NCBI GenBank assembly: GCA_003278255.1
Contig: QCFZ01000005.1
Coordinates: 1-64,000 of the forward strand
DNA length: 64,000 bases
DNA from: Prochlorococcus sp. AG-363-O15
Lineage (GTDB): Bacteria > Cyanobacteriota > Cyanobacteriia > PCC-6307 > Cyanobiaceae
Direction of reading: 5' to 3'
Shown: positions 35,720-44,091 of the stretch, one piece after another
Numbering within the stretch: the first letter of the stretch is position 1
How the letters are laid out: each line of letters opens with the position of its first letter
Translations under genes and position numbers: made by a program
Notes under the pieces: generated by a model
What the model was told of the DNA's origin: nothing
Seen by the model: only the letters and a program-made list of their open reading frames with translations
Databases searched by the model: none

Positions 35720-37621
35720 ATGGGCAAGGTTGTAGGAATTGACCTTGGCACTACAAACAGTTGTGTGGCTGTTATGGAGGGTGGCAAGCCCACTGTAATT
35801 GCCAATGCCGAAGGTTTTAGAACAACTCCCTCTGTAGTGGCATACACCAAAAATCAGGATCAGTTGGTTGGGCAGATTGCTAAACGACAAGCAGTCATGA
35901 ATCCTGAAAATACTTTTTATTCCGCAAAGCGTTTTGTCGGACGAAGAGTTGATGAAGTAAATGAAGAATCAAAAGAAGTTAGCTATGGAGTTGAAAAATC
36001 AGGTTCCAATGTGAAACTAAAATGTCCGATTCTTGATAAGCAATTTTCTCCAGAAGAAGTTAGCGCACAAGTTTTGCGTAAATTATCTGATGATGCAGGT
36101 AAATATTTAGGCGAAAATATTACACAAGCAGTTATTACTGTACCTGCTTATTTTAATGATTCTCAAAGACAAGCAACAAAAGATGCTGGCAAGATTGCTG
36201 GACTTGAGGTCCTTCGAATTATTAATGAGCCTACAGCTGCTGCACTTGCTTATGGTTTGGATAAAAAAAGTAATGAGCGAATTTTGGTATTTGACTTAGG
36301 AGGAGGCACTTTTGATGTTTCGGTGTTGGAAGTAGGTGATGGGGTTTTTGAAGTTCTTTCAACTTCTGGAGATACTCATTTAGGTGGGGATGATTTTGAT
36401 AAAGTTATTGTTGATCATTTGGCCTCATCTTTTAAAAGTAATGAAGGTATTGATCTTAGGCAAGATAAACAAGCTCTTCAGCGTTTAACTGAAGCAGCAG
36501 AAAAAGCCAAGATTGAATTATCAAATGCTACGCAAAGCGAGATTAATCTTCCTTTTATTACTGCTACACCTGAAGGACCTAAACATCTTGATTTGACTTT
36601 GACTAGGGCTACATTTGAGGAATTAGCGTCTAGTCTTATTGATCGTTGCAGAGTTCCTGTAGAGCAGGCTCTGAAAGATGCAAAACTGTCTTCAGGTGAG
36701 TTAGATGAAATCGTGATGGTAGGAGGCTCCACTAGGATGCCTGCTGTTCAGGAGTTGGTTAAAAGGGTTACTGGTAAGGATCCTAATCAAACAGTTAATC
36801 CAGATGAAGTTGTTGCAGTCGGAGCTGCCATTCAAGGTGGAGTTTTAGCTGGTGAAGTTAAAGATATTTTGTTATTAGATGTCACGCCACTTTCTTTGGG
36901 TGTCGAAACTCTTGGTGGAGTTATGACAAAAATGATTCCTAGAAATACTACCGTTCCAACTAAGAAATCAGAAACTTATTCAACTGCAGTAGATGGACAA
37001 ACAAATGTAGAAATTCATGTTCTTCAAGGAGAACGAGAAATGGCTTCTGATAACAAAAGTCTTGGAACTTTTAGATTAGATGGGATTCCCCCTGCCCCTA
37101 GAGGTGTTCCTCAGATAGAAGTTACTTTTGATATTGATGCTAATGGCATTCTTAGTGTTAATGCTAAAGATAAAGGTAGTGGTAAAGAACAGAGTATTTC
37201 AATAACTGGCGCTTCTACTTTGTCTGATAATGAGGTAGATAAGATGGTTCAAGATGCTGAAAAAAATGCTTCTGTTGATAAAGAAAAACGTGAACGTATA
37301 GATGTTAAAAATCAGGCAGAAACTCTCGTTTATCAAACTGAAAAGCAGTTAGGTGAGTTGGGAGATAAAGTTGATTCTGATGCAAAAGCTAAGGTTGAGG
37401 AAAAGAGAGTTAAACTTAAAGAAGCTACTGAGAAGGATGATTTTGAAACAATGAAATCTCTATTAGAAGAGTTGCAACAAGAACTATATACATTAGGAGC
37501 ATCTGTTTATCAACAAGCAGGAGCTGCAAATCCTTCTCCTCCAAACGATGGACCTGATTCTGGGGCTACAAATACTGATGGAGATGATGTTATCGATGCT
37601 GAGTTTACCGAATCCAAATGA
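35720..37621 (+). CDS. dnaK: Chaperone DnaK (Hsp70, DnaK2-like)
   Basis: ATP-driven chaperone. Nucleotide-binding motifs: [19 protein letters not shown] at the N-terminus, [13 protein letters not shown] near residue 195 and [12 protein letters not shown] near 335. The linker [19 protein letters not shown] precedes the substrate domain, and the C-terminus ends [12 protein letters not shown], like DnaK2-type proteins. The 633-residue length is normal. The ATG at 35720 follows the purine-rich AGAGGTGG at 35706-35713. No CIRCE operator (TTAGCACTC-type inverted repeat) is visible upstream, so HrcA control is not supported. dnaJ and grpE are not adjacent. It ends 4 bp from the convergent oxidase gene. 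Confidence 0.97.
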   Translation: MGKVVGIDLGTTNSCVAVMEGGKPTVIANAEGFRTTPSVVAYTKNQDQLVGQIAKRQAVMNPENTFYSAKRFVGRRVDEVNEESKEVSYGVEKSGSNVKLKCPILDKQFSPEEVSAQVLRKLSDDAGKYLGENITQAVITVPAYFNDSQRQATKDAGKIAGLEVLRIINEPTAAALAYGLDKKSNERILVFDLGGGTFDVSVLEVGDGVFEVLSTSGDTHLGGDDFDKVIVDHLASSFKSNEGIDLRQDKQALQRLTEAAEKAKIELSNATQSEINLPFITATPEGPKHLDLTLTRATFEELASSLIDRCRVPVEQALKDAKLSSGELDEIVMVGGSTRMPAVQELVKRVTGKDPNQTVNPDEVVAVGAAIQGGVLAGEVKDILLLDVTPLSLGVETLGGVMTKMIPRNTTVPTKKSETYSTAVDGQTNVEIHVLQGEREMASDNKSLGTFRLDGIPPAPRGVPQIEVTFDIDANGILSVNAKDKGSGKEQSISITGASTLSDNEVDKMVQDAEKNASVDKEKRERIDVKNQAETLVYQTEKQLGELGDKVDSDAKAKVEEKRVKLKEATEKDDFETMKSLLEELQQELYTLGASVYQQAGAANPSPPNDGPDSGATNTDGDDVIDAEFTESK

Positions 37622-37625
37622 TTAA

Positions 37626-38711
37626 CTAGGGTTTAATCTTGTTCCAATTATTGATTTGGATTCCTATCCATTCTGCACAAGCAGGCGCTAGTAAAATCCC
37701 ATTCCTATAATGCCCTGTAGAAATTATTAGACCGTTTTCTAGTGTCTCTAGCAGAGGCGAAAAATTATTTACAGGTCTAGCACGTATTCCATACCATTTT
37801 TGGATAATTGAAGCATTTTGGATCCAACTTGGAGCTATACCATTTAGGTTCTGCATTGTTTTTAAGGCTTCTTTATTAGGATCAAATCCAGGTTCTAAAG
37901 TGGCTCCGACTAACATGCTATTTGTTCCATTAGGAACAATATTTATCCCTTCAATTGAAAGTACAGCTGGCCATGTTGACCAATTTTTTGGAGTGCCATG
38001 GCTTAATTCTAATTCTAATACCTGACCAATTACAGGGCACATAGATCGGGTATAACCAAGACTTTCTAATAAATACTCGCTATTTAAGGCTGAACAAATA
38101 ATGACTGTGTCATGAATAGATGTTGTTCCATTTTCTAGACTCAGCAACCATGATTGTTTGTTGGGCGTAAATGAATTTCTTTTAATGTTAATAACTCGTT
38201 CACTAATTTTTTTTACTTGCTTTTTTTCTAGTGACTTAAGAATACAACTTTGTAGATTAATCGGGTCTAATTTACCATCTTTATACGATATTAATCCTCC
38301 ATAGTTAATTTTTGGCCAACCCTCAATATATGAATTGGCTGATTCTTGTGATAAAAATTCTAACCCTAGATCTTTCCGTTTCAGGCTTAATGATTTCATG
38401 AATATAGCTTCTTGTTCAGATGAAGCTAGTTGAATTAGTGGAGTTTTTATTCTTAGAGGATATTCTTGATGATTAAGAATTTTGATCCAGTCTGGCCATA
38501 ATTCCATGCTGCGTTTTCTTAATCTCCAACCTCTTCCACTTGATTTTCTATAGGCATATCCCATCAATATCCCTAGTGATGCGTATGTACCAGTCAGAAG
38601 GCCTGACTTGGTTATTGGTTTGCTTATTGCAGGGTCGATAAGGATTACTTCATATCCCAAGTTTGCTAGGTGCCATGCTGTGCTGCTTCCAACAGCACCA
38701 GCACCGATCAC
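37626..38711 (-). CDS. FAD-dependent oxidoreductase (DadA/glycine oxidase family)
   Basis: A 361-residue flavoprotein of the DAO fold. The dinucleotide-binding motif IGAGAVGSSTAWHLANLG begins at residue 2, followed by the acidic strand end VILID. The C-terminal flavin motif is STGHYRNGILLAP. Family members oxidise glycine, sarcosine or D-amino acids; the substrate cannot be inferred. ThiO-type glycine oxidase is a possible alternative. The only usable start is GTG at 38711, which leaves almost no residues before the Rossmann motif. The frame stays open upstream with no ATG, GTG or TTG, so a non-standard start further out cannot be excluded. Divergent from purU. Confidence 0.85.
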   Translation of the reverse strand: MIGAGAVGSSTAWHLANLGYEVILIDPAISKPITKSGLLTGTYASLGILMGYAYRKSSGRGWRLRKRSMELWPDWIKILNHQEYPLRIKTPLIQLASSEQEAIFMKSLSLKRKDLGLEFLSQESANSYIEGWPKINYGGLISYKDGKLDPINLQSCILKSLEKKQVKKISERVINIKRNSFTPNKQSWLLSLENGTTSIHDTVIICSALNSEYLLESLGYTRSMCPVIGQVLELELSHGTPKNWSTWPAVLSIEGINIVPNGTNSMLVGATLEPGFDPNKEALKTMQNLNGIAPSWIQNASIIQKWYGIRARPVNNFSPLLETLENGLIISTGHYRNGILLAPACAEWIGIQINNWNKIKP

Positions 38712-38846
38712 GGCAACACTGTGTTCTAATGCAGCGCTTTTAATTTTTGAACTTGATTTGATTATGTTCAGGATCGCAATTAATTGCTTAATCTGATTGG
38801 CATAGATACTTTTGCAAGAGAAAATAGGTTTTTGTTGTGGAGTTGC

Positions 38847-39701
38847 TTGAATTCCATCACTGTGATTTTGCAGCTGATTTGTCCTGATCGTCCAGGATTG
38901 GTGAGCGAGTTAGCTGGGTGGGTAGCCAATAACGGTGGAAATATTCGTCATGCTGATCACCATACTGATGCGGGGGCCGGTCTTTTTCTTAGTCGAATTG
39001 AATGGGAACTAGAGGGTTTTGCATTATCTAAGGAATTAATTGCTCCTGAAGTGCATGCTTTAGCTAATCGTTTAGATGGTAAAGCCCAGTTGAATTTTTC
39101 AAATGAGATAACACGTGTGGCAATTTTGGCCAGTAAGCAAAGTCATTGTCTTTTAGATCTTTTGTGGCGTTCAAGTAGTGGAGAATTACCTATGCATGTT
39201 CCTTTAGTAATTGCTAATCATTTGGATTTGGAACCATTATGTCGAGATTTTGGAGTTGAGTTTATGTATATTCCTATAACTCAGAGAAATAAATTAAGAG
39301 CTGAGGAAAAAATTTTGGATATGTTTTCTAAATATAAGATTGAATTAGCTATTTTGGCAAAATATATGCAAATACTCAGCCCTAAATTCTTGAAGGAATT
39401 TTCAGAAGTAATCAATATTCATCATTCTTTTTTACCTGCTTTTAAAGGAGCGCAGCCTTACCATAGAGCCTGGGATCGTGGCGTGAAGTTGATTGGTGCA
39501 ACAGCTCATTATGTTACTGAAGATCTTGATGATGGTCCGATAATTGAACAAACTATTGCTAATGTTAGCCATCGTGATGAAGTAGATGATTTGATTCGAA
39601 AAGGACGTGATATTGAGCGCATCGCTCTTGCTAGAGCTTTGAGATTTCATCTCAGAAGACAAGTAATGGTCTATCAGGGAAGAACTGCTATTTTTGCATG
39701 A
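38847..39701 (+). CDS. purU: Formyltetrahydrofolate deformylase
   Basis: Hydrolyses 10-formyl-THF to THF and formate, balancing the one-carbon pool and feeding PurT. An N-terminal ACT domain (LQLICPDRPGLVSELAGWV to about residue 85) precedes the formyltransferase-like domain. That domain carries VINIHHSFLPAFKGAQPY with the catalytic His, and HYVTEDLDDGPIIEQ with the catalytic Asp. I set the start at TTG 38847 (284 residues, the usual length), with GGAG four bases upstream. A longer frame from 38784 adds residues outside the ACT domain. Its stop overlaps the next gene start (ATGA). Confidence 0.93.
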   Translation: MNSITVILQLICPDRPGLVSELAGWVANNGGNIRHADHHTDAGAGLFLSRIEWELEGFALSKELIAPEVHALANRLDGKAQLNFSNEITRVAILASKQSHCLLDLLWRSSSGELPMHVPLVIANHLDLEPLCRDFGVEFMYIPITQRNKLRAEEKILDMFSKYKIELAILAKYMQILSPKFLKEFSEVINIHHSFLPAFKGAQPYHRAWDRGVKLIGATAHYVTEDLDDGPIIEQTIANVSHRDEVDDLIRKGRDIERIALARALRFHLRRQVMVYQGRTAIFA

Positions 39702-41008
39702 ATTTGATTACACAAATTATAAAAACTAAACTCTTACAAAAAACTTCTCTTGGATCTGTTTGCTTTAATGCTGGCATCTTTTTATTGCCTTCTAGTGCAT
39801 TTTTGTCAGGTTTATTCTTATTGATAGCTTTAATCTTTGGGAGTAGTTTTGATAGGAAATTGTCTTATTGGAAGGATGCTTGGAATTATCCATTCTTAAT
39901 TATTTCTGTCTTCATGATCATTAGTGCAATAGGAGCTTATTCAGGTTGGTTGGCATGGATTGGTCTTGCAAATTGGTTGCCTTTGTTTTGGGGTTTTTGG
40001 GGTTTTCAACCTTATTTATTTACTGCTCATGCTAGAACACGTTGTGCATTTTTGTTGGTTACAGGTACTTTGCCAGTTGTAATAACTGGTTTGGGACAAA
40101 TTTGGTTTGGATGGCAAGGACCGTGGGAATTATTCAATGGATTGATTGTTTGGTTTGTTTCTCCCGGAGGTAATCCTATCGGACGTCTTTCCGGTCTATT
40201 TGATTATGCAAATATTGCCGGTTCCTGGTTAGCAATTATTTGGCCATTTTGTTTGGCTGCTTTATTGCAGCCTTTTTCTAATATTCGTAAGAGAATATTC
40301 TTTTTTGTTTTTTCTATCGGGATAGTGACTTCGTTAGTGCTAACTCAATCGCGAAATGCTTGGGGTGGTTTAGTGATATCTATTCCTTTTGTATTAGGAC
40401 CTGCAAGTTGGTTTTGGCTTTTGCCAATTTTGGTATTAACTCTTTTCCCTATTTTGTTTGCTGTATTTCCTTTATTTGGAAGTGAAATTCAACAACTAGC
40501 AAGAAAAATAGTACCAGATGATATATGGATACGTTTAAGTGATTTAAAATATATGGAAAATAGGACTTTGTCTGCTACTCGTATTGGTCAATGGGGAGTT
40601 GCTCTGCAGCTTATCTTAGAAAGTCCTTGGTTAGGATGGGGAGCTGCAGCCTTTTCAGTAATTTATCCATTAAGAACAGGATTGTGGCATGGACATGCGC
40701 ACAATTTGCCACTTGAAATGGCAGTAAGTCATGGTTTACCAGTGGCGATTCTTTTAGTTGTGACTGTTATTAGCCTGTTAATTATTACTTTGCGTAAAGG
40801 AGTTTTGGTAGCCTCTAGATCTATTCAAAACAATCTAACCAATACAATGATTTTTGATAGGGCTTGGTGGTCTGCAAGTTTTGTAATGGTATTTTTACAT
40901 GCATCAGATATTCCTTTATTTGATAGTCGTTTAAATATTGTAGGTTGGATCTTATTGGCTGGTTTACGTTGCATTATTCTTCAACGTAATTCACTTTTTC
41001 AAAGTTGA
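39698..41008 (+). CDS. IctB-like / O-antigen ligase family membrane protein
   Basis: A 436-residue protein with about ten to twelve hydrophobic helices. The family region is in the C-terminal half, a large loop and helix with RIGQWGVALQLILESPWLGWG and HGHAHNLPLEMAVSHGLP, as in the Wzy_C/O-antigen ligase superfamily. The cyanobacterial branch is named IctB after an early proposal of a bicarbonate-transport role, which remains doubtful. A glycan polymerase or ligase role is equally possible. The ATG at 39698 overlaps the purU stop by four bases. Its last 10 bp overlap the radical SAM gene tail to tail. Confidence 0.85.
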   Translation: MNLITQIIKTKLLQKTSLGSVCFNAGIFLLPSSAFLSGLFLLIALIFGSSFDRKLSYWKDAWNYPFLIISVFMIISAIGAYSGWLAWIGLANWLPLFWGFWGFQPYLFTAHARTRCAFLLVTGTLPVVITGLGQIWFGWQGPWELFNGLIVWFVSPGGNPIGRLSGLFDYANIAGSWLAIIWPFCLAALLQPFSNIRKRIFFFVFSIGIVTSLVLTQSRNAWGGLVISIPFVLGPASWFWLLPILVLTLFPILFAVFPLFGSEIQQLARKIVPDDIWIRLSDLKYMENRTLSATRIGQWGVALQLILESPWLGWGAAAFSVIYPLRTGLWHGHAHNLPLEMAVSHGLPVAILLVVTVISLLIITLRKGVLVASRSIQNNLTNTMIFDRAWWSASFVMVFLHASDIPLFDSRLNIVGWILLAGLRCIILQRNSLFQS

Positions 41009-42615
41009 TCAATAGCATCTTGCTGATGTTCTATCAGTTGATCTTTTGTTAATGGCCCATTTAGATGATTCCAAGGCAGGATTTTTTTATTTTCCCAATT
41101 GGCATTAACAATTTCTTCCCATGGAGGTAATTTTGGAAGTCCAGCAACACTATTTTCGGCTACTAAATTTTCATTTCTAGCTAATTTATAAGCATTTTTC
41201 CATCCCCCTAGGCTATTATGTGATTCTTTCATTGTTGCTATTACCGGAGCTAATCGACGATCGCTTCTTGAAAATAAAGCTTGTATTACACTCCATCCAA
41301 AGCTTTCAGGACGAACATCTATTCCGTTTGATCTCAGTTTTTTTTCAAGTAACTTTATACGGTTTTTTGCTTCTGGACGTAATCCGTGCCATTGAAAGGG
41401 CGTATGTGCTTTTGGAACAAAAGTGCTTATTCCTAGAGTTAATCGAAATCCTGGAGTTGACTTTTTAAGCTTTAATAGTAAATCTATTGTTGCTTGAATA
41501 TCTTCTTCTTGTTCTCCTGGAAGCCCTACCATCCCATATAATTTCATTGATTGTAATCCTCCCTCTTTTGCAGCTTTAGCAGCTACAAATATTTCTTCTT
41601 CCGAAAGCTTTTTATTGATAATTCGACGGATTCTTTCACTTCCACTTTCAATCGCAATTGTTAGTGATTTAGAGCCATGTCTACTTAACAAACTTGTCAT
41701 CTTTGCATTGACTGTTGATGCCCTTACCGAACTTACACTCAGTCTTATATTGTCAAATCTAGATTGATTTAACCAATTTATCAGATCTGCAAATTGAGGA
41801 TGTTGAGTTACTGATGCACCTAAAAGTCCTATTCGATTAGTGGCAGTTAGACCTTTTTCAATAGCTGGAATAAGACCTTCTTCAAGTGACGGAGTGCGGA
41901 AAGGCAATGTTAAATAGCTTGCCATACAAAAACGACAAAGTTCAGGACAACTTCTTACTACTTCAACCATATGTATATTTGGCCAAGCAGCTTCTGGAGT
42001 TATTACTGTTGAGTGGCTTAATGAGTTTCCTCGCCAGGTTTGTTTAGAGATTGACTGAGGAATGTCTGAATGGATTGGATTTATATTTATTAAATCACCC
42101 TCTTTGGTGTAAATAGGTTTATATAAGGATGGGATATAAATTCCTGGTATTTGCGCCAGTGCCTTAAATATTTCATATCGGCTTTGCTTCCGAGTGTCTT
42201 GAATAGTATCAATAAAACTTGGCAATAAATTTTCTCCGTCTCCTAATAAGATGACATCAAAGAAAGGGGCGAATGGTTCTGGATTTGCAGTTAAGACTGG
42301 TCCTCCACCAAAAACGATTGGATCATTTTCTTTTCTATCATTACTCCAGATTGGTATTTTTTGTTTTTCTAATAGATTGAGCACAGTAGGTCCATCTAAC
42401 TCCCAGCTAAGTGAGATACCAAATAAATCACATTGGTGATGAGAAATCTCATTTTGGTCTGTGAATAATCTTTTTACATTAACGTCTCTTCTTTGTGAAA
42501 GAGTAGACCAAATAATTTGATAACCTAGACTTGTAATTCCTATTGAGTATGTATTAGGAAATGCCAGCACTGTCTTTAAGGCTCCTGATTCAGGAACGGC
42601 TGGCTTAAATAACAA
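40999..42615 (-). CDS. Radical SAM protein with N-terminal B12-binding-like domain
   Basis: A 538-residue Fe-S enzyme. The N-terminal 160 residues resemble a cobalamin-binding-like fold (YSIGITSLGYQIIWSTL, FGISLSWEL, PIVFGGGPVLTANPEPFAPF). The radical SAM core has the cluster motif CPELCRFC (C-x3-C-x2-C) near residue 220. The later SGSERIRRIINKKL, MKLYGMVGLPGEQEEDI and LRLTLGISTFVPKAHTPFQ-type stretches are typical of the MiaB/YgiQ-like groups. The substrate is unknown. There is no His-containing B12 motif, so cobalamin use is uncertain. TTG at 42615 is the only start found. It is convergent and overlapping with the IctB-like gene. Confidence 0.87.
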   Translation of the reverse strand: MLFKPAVPESGALKTVLAFPNTYSIGITSLGYQIIWSTLSQRRDVNVKRLFTDQNEISHHQCDLFGISLSWELDGPTVLNLLEKQKIPIWSNDRKENDPIVFGGGPVLTANPEPFAPFFDVILLGDGENLLPSFIDTIQDTRKQSRYEIFKALAQIPGIYIPSLYKPIYTKEGDLININPIHSDIPQSISKQTWRGNSLSHSTVITPEAAWPNIHMVEVVRSCPELCRFCMASYLTLPFRTPSLEEGLIPAIEKGLTATNRIGLLGASVTQHPQFADLINWLNQSRFDNIRLSVSSVRASTVNAKMTSLLSRHGSKSLTIAIESGSERIRRIINKKLSEEEIFVAAKAAKEGGLQSMKLYGMVGLPGEQEEDIQATIDLLLKLKKSTPGFRLTLGISTFVPKAHTPFQWHGLRPEAKNRIKLLEKKLRSNGIDVRPESFGWSVIQALFSRSDRRLAPVIATMKESHNSLGGWKNAYKLARNENLVAENSVAGLPKLPPWEEIVNANWENKKILPWNHLNGPLTKDQLIEHQQDAIDQL

Positions 42616-42667
42616 GATTTCTTTTTTCAGTTTAAAACATCCATCAGGTTTTTATGTTAGAGAAAAG

Positions 42668-44080
42668 TTATTTGTTGAGTTTAAAAAATCTATTAAATAT
42701 CCATTGTCTTTTTATCTTTTCTCTCATTAGCTCTTCTTCATATATTTCCATCTCCATTTGACGTTCATATATAGATTCTGCATTGAATATTCTAGCGATA
42801 AGAAAACTTGTTATGCAACAAATAAGCACTGGTTTAAGTATAAGGAGATCTTTGGTTAGCGCAAATGCAAGAAACATTGCGGTGATTGGTGTTCTTGAAC
42901 AAGCAGCTACAAATCCGCCCATTCCTGCAAATATATAAGTACTGGGTACGTGTCCAGTGGTAATTTCTACCAAGATCCCGCCGGACAAACCTATAGCTGC
43001 ACCTAAAGTCAGCATTGGGTAGAACAGCCCACCAGGGGCACCAGCTCCAGCAGCTAATCCTGAACTAATAAATAATACAAGAAAGATTAATATTGCCATT
43101 CCAAAAGAAGCATTTTGATTGACAAGTAGATTTTGTAGATCTTCTAAATGATGAAAATGTTTAGGTAGACAAGAATACATGCCGCCTAGCAATATTCCAC
43201 AGACAACCATTCGCAGGGTTAATCGATTGCCAAACCAAATCTTTCCTTGTTTTTGCATTATCAAGACATATTTACAATATAGTTCTGCGAGTAATCCAAT
43301 AATTACTCCTAAGATAATTAAATATCCAAAATCAATTGGTAAAAAACTTACTGAAGTGGAATATGCTTTTTCTAATTGGAAACCTAAATTACTATCAAAC
43401 CCTCCAGCTTTTGGATCAAACCCAAATGCTTGAAGTATGTCTGCCCAACTATCTGCCCAAAAAGTTGTAACTACCACAAGTAAAAGTACAACTGGTCTTG
43501 CTGAATTTAATAACTCTTCTATGGCATAAATAAATCCACCTATTGGGGCACTAAAAATTGCTGCTATGCCTGCTCCACCTCCAGCTGCAACAATTACACG
43601 TCTAAAGGTCACAGGTGCCTTTAACCATTGAGCCATTTGCCAAGCCACTGATCCTCCCATTTGCACTGATGGTCCTTCTGGACCCAATGGAAAACCACTG
43701 CCAATTGCGATAATCCCAGCAATTAGTTTGATTAATCCAACTCTTAGACCCATTGGCACTGCTCGGTGACGTAAAAAAGCCATGATGTGCGTGACGCCAG
43801 AGCCACTAGCACTAGGAGCTATTCGGGTAATTAATGTTGCCGAAATATATCCACCGATTCCACCTAGAATTGGCAAAACTAACCAGGCAGGAAATTGATT
43901 TAGTAAATTAAATTTCCAATCATCAAGCTTATGAATACCTGCTTTAAACAAAACACCGGTAATTGCAGCACCAAAACCAGTAAGTATTAAAGCAACAACC
44001 ACTTTGTACCATTTTTGTTCAATAATTTTTCTAATAGTTTTCTTTGAATGACCTTTACTTTCGGTTGACGAGTGATTCAT
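42668..44080 (-). CDS. ClC family chloride channel or transporter
   Basis: A 470-residue membrane protein of the ClC family with the expected many hydrophobic helices. Selectivity-filter motifs: GSGVTH (residues 93-98, in place of GSGIP), GPEGP (133-137, which keeps the gating glutamate), and GGLFYPM near residue 350 (GxFxP). No C-terminal CBS domain; the tail is short, charged and rich in Glu, Arg and Lys. Family members exchange chloride for protons or pass chloride passively; which one applies cannot be told by eye. It starts with ATG at 44080, 11 bp after the acnB stop and on the same strand. Confidence 0.93.
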   Translation of the reverse strand: MNHSSTESKGHSKKTIRKIIEQKWYKVVVALILTGFGAAITGVLFKAGIHKLDDWKFNLLNQFPAWLVLPILGGIGGYISATLITRIAPSASGSGVTHIMAFLRHRAVPMGLRVGLIKLIAGIIAIGSGFPLGPEGPSVQMGGSVAWQMAQWLKAPVTFRRVIVAAGGGAGIAAIFSAPIGGFIYAIEELLNSARPVVLLLVVVTTFWADSWADILQAFGFDPKAGGFDSNLGFQLEKAYSTSVSFLPIDFGYLIILGVIIGLLAELYCKYVLIMQKQGKIWFGNRLTLRMVVCGILLGGMYSCLPKHFHHLEDLQNLLVNQNASFGMAILIFLVLFISSGLAAGAGAPGGLFYPMLTLGAAIGLSGGILVEITTGHVPSTYIFAGMGGFVAACSRTPITAMFLAFALTKDLLILKPVLICCITSFLIARIFNAESIYERQMEMEIYEEELMREKIKRQWIFNRFFKLNK

Positions 44081-44091
44081 GATGTTATTTA

